A DNA stretch of 35,006 bases from an uncultured Clostridium sp. (lineage in GTDB: Bacteria; Bacillota; Clostridia; TANB77; CAG-508). Both the position numbers and the translations under genes were made by a program. The stretch lies in contig CAKNPW010000001.1 in NCBI GenBank assembly GCA_930990555.1, positions 1-35,006 on the forward strand. Reading direction: 5' to 3'. This document shows, piece after piece, positions 17,858 through 25,555 of this stretch. The notes under the pieces were generated by a model. That model worked only from the letters and a program-made list of their open reading frames with translations. It had not been told where the DNA came from and ran no database searches. Within the stretch, counting starts at the first letter, position 1, and each line of letters starts with the position of its first letter.

Positions 17858-18217
17858 TTATAATTGTCTTTTTATCCATTCCATTATTAAATCTACCACA
17901 TATTTAATTTCTTTTTGAGTTAGTTCCTTTCCTTTTCTTATTTTATGCCATTTATATAAACATCCCCTACAACAAGTAGCAGTTGCATGTTGTGCAATAA
18001 ATACGGGGTGTCCTTTCATAGGAGTTTGTTTTCCGTCATTTATTATTTCTTTCGGAGCTAATCTTTGGGTTATGAAATCATATGCGTGTCTTTCTATTGT
18101 ATCTATTCCTTTTTCTTTTATATATTCTTTCTCTTTTTCTTTTAACTTAAACCCCGACCTAAATTTTGATTTACCTAAAGCGTGTAATTGGTTATTTATA
18201 AATTCTTCTTCTGTCAT
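17858..18217 (-). CDS. DUF4186 family protein
   Basis: 119 aa. The family core is obvious: HPVFIAQHATATCCRGCLYKW (about residues 77-97), with a Cys-Cys and Cys that could bind a metal, followed by HKIRKGKELTQKE and a C-terminal VVDLIMEWIKRQ helix. No activity is established for DUF4186. I start at ATG 18217 because AGGAGG lies 6 nt upstream and is itself encoded by the longer frame beginning at 18247. Flanked on both sides by copies of the GGGATTT repeat. Confidence 0.85.
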   Translation of the reverse strand: MTEEEFINNQLHALGKSKFRSGFKLKEKEKEYIKEKGIDTIERHAYDFITQRLAPKEIINDGKQTPMKGHPVFIAQHATATCCRGCLYKWHKIRKGKELTQKEIKYVVDLIMEWIKRQL

Positions 18218-18263
18218 GATTATCCTCCTAATTGGATTTTTTAACATTTATTTTTTTGCAAGA

Positions 18264-18320
18264 TCGGGATTTTAAGGAACGTCCCCAAATCCCGAATCCC
18301 CGAACGTCCCTAAATCCCTA
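18264..18320. repeat. Palindromic repeat copy 3 plus an adjacent half copy
   Basis: TCGGGATTT (18264-18272) and AAATCCCGA (18287-18295) are perfect 9-nt arms around TAAGGAACGTCCCC. They are followed directly by a second half unit, CGAACGTCCCTAAATCCCTA (18301-18320). It sits between the Dabb gene terminator and the DUF4186 start. Confidence 0.82.
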
Positions 18321-18328
18321 TTAAAAAG

Positions 18329-18351
18329 GGAATAGACAAAAAGCCTATTCC
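18329..18351 (-). terminator. Terminator overlapping the Dabb stop codon
   Basis: Arms GGAATAG (18351-18345 on the minus strand) and CTATTCC (18335-18329) with a 9-nt loop are followed by CTTTTTAAT. The Dabb gene's TAG stop forms part of the first arm, so the hairpin starts inside the gene. Confidence 0.7.
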
Positions 18352-18626
18352 TCAAAATCAAATGCAGTTCTTTTTGTTCTAATTTCTTTGCACATGTTTG
18401 AAACTGTTACATGTCTTGGGTCTGTTTTATATTTTTGTAAGTCTGCTAAACTTTCAAATTCAGAAATTAGAATTGCATCATATTCATCATTATCAATATT
18501 TTTTCCAACCTGCATACTTTTTATTGCATCAATTTGATTTTCTAAAGCTTTTAATCCATCTAGAAATTCATTCATTTCTTTTTCTGTATTTTCTTTAAAT
18601 TTCCACATTACTATATGTTTAATCAT
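18345..18626 (-). CDS. Dabb (stress-responsive A/B barrel) family protein
   Basis: 93 aa, complete. MIKHIVMWKFKE at the N-terminus and DAILISEFESLADLQKYKTDPRH in the second half are characteristic of Dabb, a dimeric ferredoxin-like alpha/beta barrel found in plant stress proteins and many bacteria; the biochemical role is not known for most members. An AGGAGG ribosome binding site overlaps the stop codon (TAG) of the pentapeptide gene upstream, showing a two-gene operon. Confidence 0.92.
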   Translation of the reverse strand: MIKHIVMWKFKENTEKEMNEFLDGLKALENQIDAIKSMQVGKNIDNDEYDAILISEFESLADLQKYKTDPRHVTVSNMCKEIRTKRTAFDFEE

Positions 18627-18637
18627 TTTCTTTCCTC

Positions 18638-19234
18638 CTAATCTTTTATTTTTATATTTAATAAATATGCCAAATCCATAATTTGTAGTTCATTTATTAT
18701 TGCACCTTTTATATCTGCAAGTGTTGTTGATAAACCTTGGATTATGCATGTTGACAAATCTATATCTTTTAAACGAGTATTAAATATTTGTGCTTTTGTA
18801 AAATCTATATTATCAAATTTTGTATTTTTTAAAATTGAATCTTGTATATATGAATTTATTAATGTTGTATCTTTTAATTTTAAGTTATTAAAAGTTGTAT
18901 TAGACATATTTGAATAATTTAAATTTGAATCCTGTATTTGTACTGACATAAATGTATTTTCTATAAAATTACAACCTGTCATCTTGCAATTCTTAAATTT
19001 GCAATTAATAAAACTACAAGTTTCAAAAGTAGTATTTGAAAAGTTACAATTGTCAAATACTATATCTTTAAAATATACTTTTTCTAATGAACTATCTATT
19101 ATTTCTGTATGTATAAATTTAGAGTTATCTATATCTTTTTTATATACATTTAAATTTTTTTGTGAAATATTTTGCACTGTTTCGTTCTTTAGTTCTTCTT
19201 CATTTTCTAATTTATCAAAAAAGTTTTCTTCCAT
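18638..19234 (-). CDS. Pentapeptide-repeat-like protein
   Basis: 198 aa. From about residue 38 to 165 the sequence consists of five-residue repeats with a central Phe/Leu-type hydrophobic residue and Asn/Cys/Ser/Thr before it (DNCNFSNTTFETCSFINCKF, then NLNYSNMSNTTFNNLKLKDT). This predicts a right-handed quadrilateral beta-helix. Some such proteins mimic DNA and protect gyrase, but most have no known function; there is no specific Qnr signature here. A short N-terminal helical tail precedes the repeats, and no signal peptide is seen. Its stop codon overlaps the ribosome binding site of the Dabb gene. Confidence 0.8.
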   Translation of the reverse strand: MEENFFDKLENEEELKNETVQNISQKNLNVYKKDIDNSKFIHTEIIDSSLEKVYFKDIVFDNCNFSNTTFETCSFINCKFKNCKMTGCNFIENTFMSVQIQDSNLNYSNMSNTTFNNLKLKDTTLINSYIQDSILKNTKFDNIDFTKAQIFNTRLKDIDLSTCIIQGLSTTLADIKGAIINELQIMDLAYLLNIKIKD

Positions 19235-19281
19235 TTTGTTCCTGCCTACTTATATATTTAATACTTTTATATAATAACACT

Positions 19282-19310
19282 AAAGGAAGTAATTATCAAT
19301 TACTTCCTTT
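19282..19310 (-). terminator. Perfect hairpin between the glucoamylase-like and pentapeptide genes
   Basis: AAAGGAAGTAATT (19282-19294) and its exact complement (19298-19310) flank a 3-nt loop, extended by one more A-T pair. The minus-strand tail (AGTGTTATTAT) has few T, so termination strength is uncertain. Its place about 40 nt after the stop codon at 19351 fits a terminator. Confidence 0.6.
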
Positions 19311-19350
19311 ACAATTTTCTGCTATTTTTAATCCTTCACTTTCCCTAAAT

Positions 19351-20571
19351 TCACTTAAAAGTTTTTAGCATATTACTACTTATTCCTAGCATTTTTAATC
19401 CATTTCGTATATATTTATTTTTCATCATGTACTTCCAAATTAACCCTGTCAAATAATTTTCTATCATTAATACTTCTATTCCTTTATCTATACCTAAATA
19501 TTCTTTTGACACCCATCTTTTGGTTCTCGCTAGGTTATAACTGTCTTTCAGCCCGTATTTTCCCCATAGATATGGGCAATTATTATAAAAATATTCTAAC
19601 GCTTTAATACTTTCTTTTGGAGTAAAAACTATTGATCCTATTGCCCCACAAGGAGCTATAGTTCCATCATTTTCTATATCTAAATTAGAAAAACTAGGTG
19701 ATGCACCATACCCACCAGAATATCCGCTTGGGCCAACACATGCAGTTAATCCCCATGAATTTTCATTAAACGTTTTAAATTTATCCATATTATTAATACA
19801 GTATTCTCTATTAGCTAATGTTGCTTTTCTCGAATTTTCGAACCAATCTATTCCTTCTAAATCTTTCTTTCCCTTAAAATCTATCCAAGCATGTGAATAC
19901 TGATATGTAAATAGACTTCCTCCATACGAAAATATTATATCTTTTATGTCTTTATAATCGTTCTTAGGTCGTTGGAATTCATAGTACATTTCTTTATTAA
20001 TCGGATAACTTTCTGAAGCAACTCCTAAAACATACATCATTAACTGTTCTGCATACATATCCCAATTACCCCAAAATCTAATCTCTGGTTTATATCCCAT
20101 GTAAAAATAATTAGTTTTAGGATTTACATACCACTTCCAATTTATATTATTAAATAATTTATCTGCTTTTGTCTTTATAATTCCACTAAAATATTCTCCA
20201 ACAAGTAAAGCCCCACAAATAAAAATTGCAGTATCAATTATTGATATTTCTGAGTTCCATTCTCTTTTACCTGTTTTCATATTTACAAAATGATAAAAAA
20301 AGCCATTTTCCCCTTCAACACTATTTAAAAATGTATCTAAAGTTCTATTGGCTTTTTCATATCCTTCTTCATATTTTATTAATTTTCTTTCAACAGAAAT
20401 TACTAATGCTGCTAATCCATATCCTACTGCTGCAATACTTGCCACATTTTTTGAATATACAGTTTTATCCCTTATTAAGCCATTTTCATTTGCCTCTTGT
20501 ATAAAAAATTTTAAACTATATTTTAACTCTTTTAATAATAAATCTTTTCCATGTAATTTCACTATTCTCAT
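19351..20571 (-). CDS. Glucoamylase-like (COG5368 / PF10091) family protein, GH144-like
   Basis: 406 aa. Family blocks in order: EISIIDTAIFICGALLVGEYF, WKWYVNPKTNYFYMGYKPE, WDMYAEQLMMYVLGVAS, FTYQYSHAWIDFKG, NSWGLTACVGPSGYSGGYGA and DGTIAPCGAIGSIVFTPKES, ending in the helical YLGIDKGIEVLMIENYLTGLIW. This predicts an (alpha/alpha)6 barrel. Characterised members of this fold include GH144 endo-beta-1,2-glucanases and the processing domain of cyclic beta-1,2-glucan synthases, so a beta-1,2-glucan or sophorooligosaccharide substrate is possible but unproven. There is no signal peptide, so it is probably cytosolic. The start at 20571 has AAAGGG 7 nt upstream. It stands alone, with no transporter or phosphorylase next to it. 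Confidence 0.82.
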   Translation of the reverse strand: MRIVKLHGKDLLLKELKYSLKFFIQEANENGLIRDKTVYSKNVASIAAVGYGLAALVISVERKLIKYEEGYEKANRTLDTFLNSVEGENGFFYHFVNMKTGKREWNSEISIIDTAIFICGALLVGEYFSGIIKTKADKLFNNINWKWYVNPKTNYFYMGYKPEIRFWGNWDMYAEQLMMYVLGVASESYPINKEMYYEFQRPKNDYKDIKDIIFSYGGSLFTYQYSHAWIDFKGKKDLEGIDWFENSRKATLANREYCINNMDKFKTFNENSWGLTACVGPSGYSGGYGASPSFSNLDIENDGTIAPCGAIGSIVFTPKESIKALEYFYNNCPYLWGKYGLKDSYNLARTKRWVSKEYLGIDKGIEVLMIENYLTGLIWKYMMKNKYIRNGLKMLGISSNMLKTFK

Positions 20572-20649
20572 ACTATCACCCTTTAAATTATATTAACATA
20601 TAATTTAAATTATTTGTATGGAAATAGTTGGTATACGGATTTTCGGAAA

Positions 20650-20676
20650 GGGATTTGGGGACGGTCCTAAAATCCC
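20650..20676. repeat. Palindromic repeat copy 4
   Basis: GGGATTT (20650-20656) and AAATCCC (20670-20676) are perfect arms around GGGGACGGTCCTA. The copy runs into the GT51 gene: the last sense codons (Ser-Gly-Phe) and the TAG stop at 20667-20669 are repeat sequence. Confidence 0.85.
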
Positions 20677-21365
20677 GAGTTTAATATTTCTGCTTCCTCT
20701 TCTTCAGTTAGATATCCATATTCTACCATTTTATCTGCAACTTGCTTTTGCCTTTCTTTAGCAAGTTTTGGATTTTCTTTTGGATTATATACAGATGGAG
20801 CATTCGGTATGCCTGCAAGCATTATACATTCTCCTGCAGTCATCTCATTGGGAGATTTTTCGAAATATCCCTCACAAGCATCTTTTATATTATAATATCC
20901 ATTTCCAAAATAAATCGTATTTATGTATAACTCTAGTATTTCATCTTTTGAATAATTTTTTTCTATTTCGTAAGCCATAAAAACTTCTGCTATTTTTCGT
21001 GTAATTTTCTTTTCCTGTGTAAAATATTCATTCTTAGCAATTTGCTGGGTTATCGTGCTTCCTCCTTCTACAAAATCCATTGCTTTAATATCATTTATAA
21101 GAGCTCGTCCTATTGCAATTATATCTATTCCACTATGTTTATAAAATCTATGATCCTCTACAGAAATAACTGCATCTAAATACATTTGTGGCAACTCTGA
21201 AATTTTTATATAATTTGCTTTTGACTTTATCTCTTCTACTTTTTCTTCTAAAGGTGTTTCTTGTATCGCTTCTTTATACATATCATATCCTTTTCCTATT
21301 AAAAGTAATCCTATGCTTATTCCAATTAGCATCAATAAAAGTATTACTTTCAAAAATGTTTTCAT
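20667..21365 (-). CDS. Biosynthetic peptidoglycan transglycosylase (GT51, monofunctional)
   Basis: 232 aa. An N-terminal transmembrane anchor (about residues 5-24) is followed by a GT51 domain that polymerises lipid II into glycan strands outside the membrane. The catalytic motif is SVEDHRFYKHSG (Glu about 70); the second motif is GGSTITQQIAKN with further blocks KITRKIAEVFMAYEIEKNYSKDEILELYIN and FGNGYYNIKDA. There is no transpeptidase domain, so it is MtgA-like or a truncated class A PBP; the short C-terminus ends in LTEEEEAEILNSGF. The TxxxExL-type helix that follows GT51 in class A PBPs is present, and the stop codon comes from an inserted repeat, so it could be a cut-down PBP. Start ATG 21365 has AGAAGG 8 nt upstream; a GTG 9 nt earlier is the alternative. 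Confidence 0.9.
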   Translation of the reverse strand: MKTFLKVILLLMLIGISIGLLLIGKGYDMYKEAIQETPLEEKVEEIKSKANYIKISELPQMYLDAVISVEDHRFYKHSGIDIIAIGRALINDIKAMDFVEGGSTITQQIAKNEYFTQEKKITRKIAEVFMAYEIEKNYSKDEILELYINTIYFGNGYYNIKDACEGYFEKSPNEMTAGECIMLAGIPNAPSVYNPKENPKLAKERQKQVADKMVEYGYLTEEEEAEILNSGF

Positions 21366-21430
21366 TATTGCCACCTTCTTTCTTATTAAGATTTTTCAAT
21401 TCAATTTCTAAAAAATTATTTTATAAATTT

Positions 21431-21463
21431 ATAGGGATTTTAGGAACGTCCCTAAATCCCTAT
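21431..21463. repeat. Palindromic repeat copy 5
   Basis: Perfect 10-nt arms ATAGGGATTT (21431-21440) and AAATCCCTAT (21454-21463) flank TAGGAACGTCCCT. It lies 7 nt after the permease stop codon (TAA at 21470-21472), where a terminator would be expected, but no T-run follows. Confidence 0.85.
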
Positions 21464-21469
21464 CTGGTC

Positions 21470-23539
21470 TTATTCCTCCTCTTTTATAATGTTTTTACTT
21501 CCTAAGTATGTTGCCATAAAATATGCTCCATAAATTACTCCTATAATAACTGCTGTAGCTATTGCTGATGGTAATAATTCTTTAGCATCTGCTAGTACAC
21601 TCATCATAGTCATAACAAATTGTATTCCAAATATAGAATGGATAATCGCTAATATTAAAGGCATTAAGAAAAATATTCCTATTTGTTTAAATAATGCTCC
21701 ATTTATCATTTTCTCGTCTGCTCCAATTTTTCTTAAAATAGCATATCTTTGTTTATTATCTGAACTTTCTGTTAATTGCTTTAATGCAAGAATTGCTGAA
21801 CTTGCAATTAAAAATATTATTCCTAAATAGATTGCTATAAATAATACTATTGTTGATACTCCCAAGCTAGATTCTATAATTGTTATTTTTGTCATACCAT
21901 CTATTGTAATACCTTTTTCGTCTAAATTTTTGTTAAAATCAGTCTCGGTCTCGCCAGTAAATATTTTTTCTATTTCTTCTTTCTCTTCTTCTGTGGTTGC
22001 ATTATAGTTAGCAGCTAAAAATGTTTCTTCTTTAATATCTTCTGTTAGATTACAACTATCTGGAACTAATATTATTCCATTATTTACATGACTTCCTGCC
22101 ATCTTTATATATCCACTTTGGCACTCATCATATTTTGATTTATATTCCTTACCTGCTATAGTTATTGTGCTATCCGTTTTTAAAGCTTTATTTCTAAGAT
22201 TCTTCATATTATCAAAATCGCATAACATTATATATTCATCATCTTTTAATTGATATTCTGTATTTCCATATAATCTAGCAACTTTATTATAGTCAGATAC
22301 CTTTATTATTTCCTCTGCAGTTTCATATAAAAGATTTGGAAACTGCTGTTTTACTTCATCATATACTGGACTTAATGTGTCTCTCCATGTTAACTCATTT
22401 GTTGCATAAACTGGAATTTCTACTACATCTTTAAGTTTAGTCATATCAAACCCATTATCTTCTAAAGTTTGAATCATTGTTTTTCTAGAATCTTCTATCT
22501 GTGCTTTTGACATTTTTTCGTTTTCTGGCAAATTAGCTGTTTTATATAGATTTAGATCTACTGGTGTTGTATCTTCTAAATCTTTTCTCATCGTATTATT
22601 TAATGATAATGCTGAAGATAGTATTGTTATTGTCATAAATAGCATTAAACAGATTATTGACATACTCACTACTGTTGTATTAATTTTATTGTGCAATTGT
22701 CTTAAAACAAACATATTTACATCTTTTAAATAAATATTTTTTCTTAATTGTACTAGTTTTAATATGAAGCCAGAAACTGACCAGAATATTAAGATAGTAC
22801 CTACAATTCCCATCAATATAATTGGTAACATTGCATCTGCTGTAGATAACTCATTTACTCCACCTGTTACTTTGTAATATGCATATCCAAGTATAACAAC
22901 TCCAATTACAAATACTAATATGCATACCCATAAATTTTTAATTTTTATTTGTTCATTCTTTTTAGAAGCATTTAATAAATTTATTAATTTATATCTAGAA
23001 ATTGTAAATGTATTAAATATCATTACTGCAATATACATTACAGCAAAATATATACATGTCTTTATACAAGCATCTTTTGAAAATACAAATTCAAATTTAC
23101 TCATATCTGCTGCAAATAATTTTCCTACTAAGACAGACATAAATTGTGATGCAAACACACCAATTACTAATCCTACAATCAACGAAATTATTCCGACAAA
23201 AATAGTTTCTATTAATAAAATTTTAGAAATTTGTCCTTTGCTCATACCAAGCATCATATATGTTCCAAATTCCTTTTTTCTCCTATTTATTAAGAAATTA
23301 TTTGCATATACAATTAAAAGCCCTAATATTACAGCAACAAAAACAGAAACAAATCCAAGCATTGTTATCATTAATTTTATCAACTCTCTTGTTGAACTAG
23401 ATACTTGCATCATAGCTTCTTGACTATCAAGTGAGTTAAACATATAAAAAATTGCTACACCAAGTACTAATGTTAAAAAGTAAATTGCAAAATCTTTAAT
23501 TGTTTTCCTCATATTTTTTATAGATAATTTAAATAACAT
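21470..23539 (-). CDS. BceB-like ABC transporter permease (FtsX domains)
   Basis: 689-aa permease with the BceB layout: one N-terminal helix, then a three-helix FtsX domain (about 55-185), further helices at about 205-225, 235-260 and 285-310, a large extracellular domain of about 200 residues (about 325-545), and a final FtsX domain with three helices (about 560-680). In Firmicutes such transporters free lipid II cycle intermediates from bacitracin and similar antimicrobials, and pass the signal to their histidine kinase. The ATG at 23539 lies 11 nt inside the 3' end of the ATPase gene (GGAG-ATG overlap), so the two are translationally coupled. Its partner kinase and regulator are 2.3 kb upstream, separated by three orphan genes. 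Confidence 0.92.
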   Translation of the reverse strand: MLFKLSIKNMRKTIKDFAIYFLTLVLGVAIFYMFNSLDSQEAMMQVSSSTRELIKLMITMLGFVSVFVAVILGLLIVYANNFLINRRKKEFGTYMMLGMSKGQISKILLIETIFVGIISLIVGLVIGVFASQFMSVLVGKLFAADMSKFEFVFSKDACIKTCIYFAVMYIAVMIFNTFTISRYKLINLLNASKKNEQIKIKNLWVCILVFVIGVVILGYAYYKVTGGVNELSTADAMLPIILMGIVGTILIFWSVSGFILKLVQLRKNIYLKDVNMFVLRQLHNKINTTVVSMSIICLMLFMTITILSSALSLNNTMRKDLEDTTPVDLNLYKTANLPENEKMSKAQIEDSRKTMIQTLEDNGFDMTKLKDVVEIPVYATNELTWRDTLSPVYDEVKQQFPNLLYETAEEIIKVSDYNKVARLYGNTEYQLKDDEYIMLCDFDNMKNLRNKALKTDSTITIAGKEYKSKYDECQSGYIKMAGSHVNNGIILVPDSCNLTEDIKEETFLAANYNATTEEEKEEIEKIFTGETETDFNKNLDEKGITIDGMTKITIIESSLGVSTIVLFIAIYLGIIFLIASSAILALKQLTESSDNKQRYAILRKIGADEKMINGALFKQIGIFFLMPLILAIIHSIFGIQFVMTMMSVLADAKELLPSAIATAVIIGVIYGAYFMATYLGSKNIIKEEE

Positions 23540-24296
23540 CTCCTAGTTCACCTCCTAATAGAGTTTGAACTTCTATTATCTTTTCGAAGAATTCTTTTCT
23601 TGTACTTTCTCCTTTAATAAGTTCATTAAAAATCTTTCCGTCTTTAATAAATAAAATTCGACTTGCATAGCTTGCTGTGAATGAATCATGTGTAACCATT
23701 AAAATTGTCGCACTTAGCTTTTGGTTTAGATTTTCGAAACTTTCTAGCAGTTGTCTTGCAGATTTACTATCTAACGCTCCTGTTGGCTCATCTGCAAGTA
23801 CTAATTTCGGATTTGTTATTATTGCTCTAGCTGAGGCAACTCTTTGTTTTTGTCCACCAGATATTTGATATGGATATTTATTTAATATATCGGTGATTTC
23901 TAGTTTTTTAGCTATTTCCTGTACTCTTTCTTCAATCTCTTTCGGTTTTACTTTTTGAATTGTAAGTGCTAATGCGATATTTTCATATGCTGTTAATGTA
24001 TCTAGTAAATTAAAGTCTTGAAAAATAAAACCTAATTCTTCTCTTCTAAATTTATTTAAATTATTACCCTTTAGTCTTGTTATATCTTGATTGTTAATTA
24101 TTATTTTTCCTGCTGTAACCCTATCTATTGTAGATATACAATTTAGCAATGTTGTTTTTCCAGAGCCTGATGCTCCCATTATTCCTACAAATTCACCCTT
24201 TTCAATAGTAAAACTTATATTATCTATTGCTTTGGTTAAATTTGATTTATTTCCATAATATTTCTCAATATTTTTAACTTCTAATACCTTTTCCAT
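23529..24296 (-). CDS. BceA-like ABC transporter ATP-binding protein
   Basis: 255-aa ATPase of the MacB/LolD/BceA type. Walker A GASGSGKTT (about residues 39-47), Q-loop FIFQDFNLLDTLTAYENI, signature ISGGQKQRVASARAI, Walker B LVLADEPTGALDSKS and His-switch MVTHD are all intact. The C-terminal extension after ILFIKDGKIFNELIKG is typical of the Bce branch. Preceded by AGGAGA and a promoter at 24328-24355 with a BceR-type box upstream. Confidence 0.94.
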   Translation of the reverse strand: MEKVLEVKNIEKYYGNKSNLTKAIDNISFTIEKGEFVGIMGASGSGKTTLLNCISTIDRVTAGKIIINNQDITRLKGNNLNKFRREELGFIFQDFNLLDTLTAYENIALALTIQKVKPKEIEERVQEIAKKLEITDILNKYPYQISGGQKQRVASARAIITNPKLVLADEPTGALDSKSARQLLESFENLNQKLSATILMVTHDSFTASYASRILFIKDGKIFNELIKGESTRKEFFEKIIEVQTLLGGELGDVI

Positions 24297-24327
24297 TTTT
24301 TATCTCCTCTCTATTAACTTTAATTTT

Positions 24328-24355
24328 ATTATACTGATTTTTATATTTTATACAA
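24328..24355 (-). promoter_or_regulatory. Promoter of the bceAB-like genes
   Basis: On the minus strand, -35 TTGTAT (24355-24350) and -10 TATAAT (24333-24328), spacer 16 bp, about 30 nt upstream of the ATPase ATG. The BceR-like box is centred about 60 bp upstream of the expected transcription start, a position suited to activation. Confidence 0.7.
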
Positions 24356-24372
24356 TTTATTTGGCTTACAAT

Positions 24373-24394
24373 AATCTTACATTTTTGTAAGATT
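24373..24394. promoter_or_regulatory. BceR-type operator (inverted repeat)
   Basis: A perfect inverted repeat, AATCTTAC (24373-24380) and GTAAGATT (24387-24394), with the core TTACA-N4-TGTAA. It equals the TnACA-N4-TGTAA consensus described for BceR-like response regulators of Firmicutes. It lies upstream of the bceA-like promoter and touches the -35 box of the divergent promoter of the plus-strand gene at 24466. The regulator is most likely the product of 26815-27486. Confidence 0.75.
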
Positions 24395-24421
24395 GATAGA
24401 AATTAAATAACATGCTATAAT
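24393..24421 (+). promoter_or_regulatory. Consensus promoter of the orphan gene at 24466
   Basis: -35 TTGATA (24393-24398) and perfect -10 TATAAT (24416-24421) are separated by exactly 17 bp. The -35 box overlaps the last two bases of the BceR-type box, so regulator binding could affect both directions. Confidence 0.8.
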
Positions 24422-24465
24422 TTTTTTGTATCAAAACACAATTGTTTATAAATGGAGGTATTAGC

Positions 24466-24927
24466 ATGACAAAACAGGAAATTATGCGGAATGAATTAGA
24501 AGTATTTTTTGATGACTGGGGCTTCTCTGTTTCCATATTAGAGGAATCTACAGATGATTACCCTCTTTTTCAGATTGGCCCTTTAAGAACTGCTAGTTTC
24601 TTAAATGATGATGGCAAATTTTTCTTAGCTTTAATTAATATGGTTAGGGATGAATTCCATCCATACCGTGAAGAAATCATTTTTTATTACGACGAAACTA
24701 ATGAAGCTGGCAAAAAATTAACTCCGCTTGAAATTAGGATTCATAAGTATCCGGAAACACAGCATGTGTATGTACATGATATTCCAGAGAAAAATCGTAA
24801 AAAAGGACAGATTCTTTTTTATAGGTCTTGTCCAAAAGGCGGCTGTACTTTCGAATGTGAAAATCTCCAGTTCAACTCCGAGATTCCTGAATTACAGGCT
24901 TGGATGGAACAGCAGATAGTCGGTTAA
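24466..24927 (+). CDS. Orphan protein of unknown function, higher-GC cassette
   Basis: 153 aa, not recognised. Soluble and acidic, with mixed alpha/beta composition, no signal peptide and no membrane segment. A Cys cluster near the end (CPKGGCTFECEN, about residues 123-134) could bind a metal. The ATG at 24466 has GGAGG 8 nt upstream; an in-frame TTG 24 nt earlier is unlikely. It has its own consensus promoter and a strong terminator (24940-24986). A 60-base sample (24841-24900) is 43% GC against about 30% in a sample from fhs, and codons such as CGG and CCG appear that are rare nearby, so transfer from another Firmicute is likely. It sits between the kinase and ATPase genes of a Bce-like module. 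Confidence 0.75.
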   Translation: MTKQEIMRNELEVFFDDWGFSVSILEESTDDYPLFQIGPLRTASFLNDDGKFFLALINMVRDEFHPYREEIIFYYDETNEAGKKLTPLEIRIHKYPETQHVYVHDIPEKNRKKGQILFYRSCPKGGCTFECENLQFNSEIPELQAWMEQQIVG

Positions 24928-24939
24928 CACTTTAACTAA

Positions 24940-24995
24940 TACAAGCTGGTACATTAATCTTGTACAGATTTTTGTACCAGCTTGTAACTTTTTTT
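24940..24995 (+). terminator. Strong terminator of the orphan gene, convergent position
   Basis: A perfect 13-bp inverted repeat, TACAAGCTGGTAC (24940-24952) and its complement (24974-24986), is followed on plus by seven T (24989-24995). It serves the plus-strand gene; the minus-strand gene ending at 25007 converges on it and may share it. Confidence 0.85.
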
Positions 24996-25006
24996 GGAAT
25001 ATATAT

Positions 25007-25384
25007 TCATTGTGACAAATTTTTTAACGCATAATATAATAATAGTAAGGCATCCAAATCGTCTAATTTTGGATTCCAATCAAAAAAGAAACTCCCTTCA
25101 TCGCAAACATAAATTTGAAAAACATATTCTTTGTTACAGATTTGAAATAAATTTCTTTCAATTTCTAACGTTTTATGCCCTTCCATTTTTTCCTCTGCTA
25201 GGCTTCTAAACATAGAAAAAATGAATTCTATTGCTTCTTCTTCTTCAATTCCATCATAGAAATAATATCTAAATGTTGCTTCTTCGATTTTTTCACCAAA
25301 TTCCATATATATTCCAATGCTTCCAATGTATGTGGATTTCTTTAATTCAATCCGTTCCTTTTCTTTTTGAAAGTCTATAATCAT
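25007..25384 (-). CDS. Orphan acidic protein of unknown function
   Basis: 125 aa, not recognised. Rich in Glu, Phe and Tyr, with segments FRYYFYDGIEEEEAIEFIFSM-like (about 38-58) and VFQIYVCDEGSFFFDWNP (about 92-109), a pattern of alternating strands and helices; no signal peptide or membrane segment. An AGGAG ribosome binding site lies 7-8 nt before the ATG at 25384. It has its own promoter (25434-25462). A 60-base GC sample (25081-25140) is 28%, so unlike its neighbour it shows no compositional sign of transfer. It could be an immunity-type or small regulatory protein, but nothing proves this. Confidence 0.7.
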   Translation of the reverse strand: MIIDFQKEKERIELKKSTYIGSIGIYMEFGEKIEEATFRYYFYDGIEEEEAIEFIFSMFRSLAEEKMEGHKTLEIERNLFQICNKEYVFQIYVCDEGSFFFDWNPKLDDLDALLLLYYALKNLSQ

Positions 25385-25433
25385 ATATTAACTCCTTTCA
25401 TAATCCAACTTGAACATCTTGTTACATACGTAT

Positions 25434-25462
25434 ATTATATATAGCTATTCCAGTTTTTGCAA
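25434..25462 (-). promoter_or_regulatory. Promoter of the orphan gene at 25007-25384
   Basis: Minus strand: -35 TTGCAA (25462-25457), -10 TATAAT (25439-25434), spacer 17 bp, about 50 nt upstream of the ATG. Confidence 0.7.
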
Positions 25463-25514
25463 CATTCCATGTTTTTTTGAAGCATTTCAATTATCTTTTT
25501 TTACAATAAGCAAA

Positions 25515-25546
25515 GGCTATATGCCCCAAAAAGGTTGCATATAGCC
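25515..25546 (-). terminator. Terminator after the small gene at 25556
   Basis: Perfect 10-bp arms GGCTATATGC (25515-25524) and complement (25537-25546), with extra inner pairing, followed on the minus strand by TTTGCTTATTG. It starts 9 nt after the stop codon at 25556. Confidence 0.7.
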
Positions 25547-25555
25547 CTGCCTGTT

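Noticed and set aside
17694..17879. Minus-strand frame encoding a repeated GKKGPSxNPD peptide
   Set aside because: It is generated by the 36-bp tandem repeat, overlaps two real genes at its ends, and has no proper ribosome binding site.
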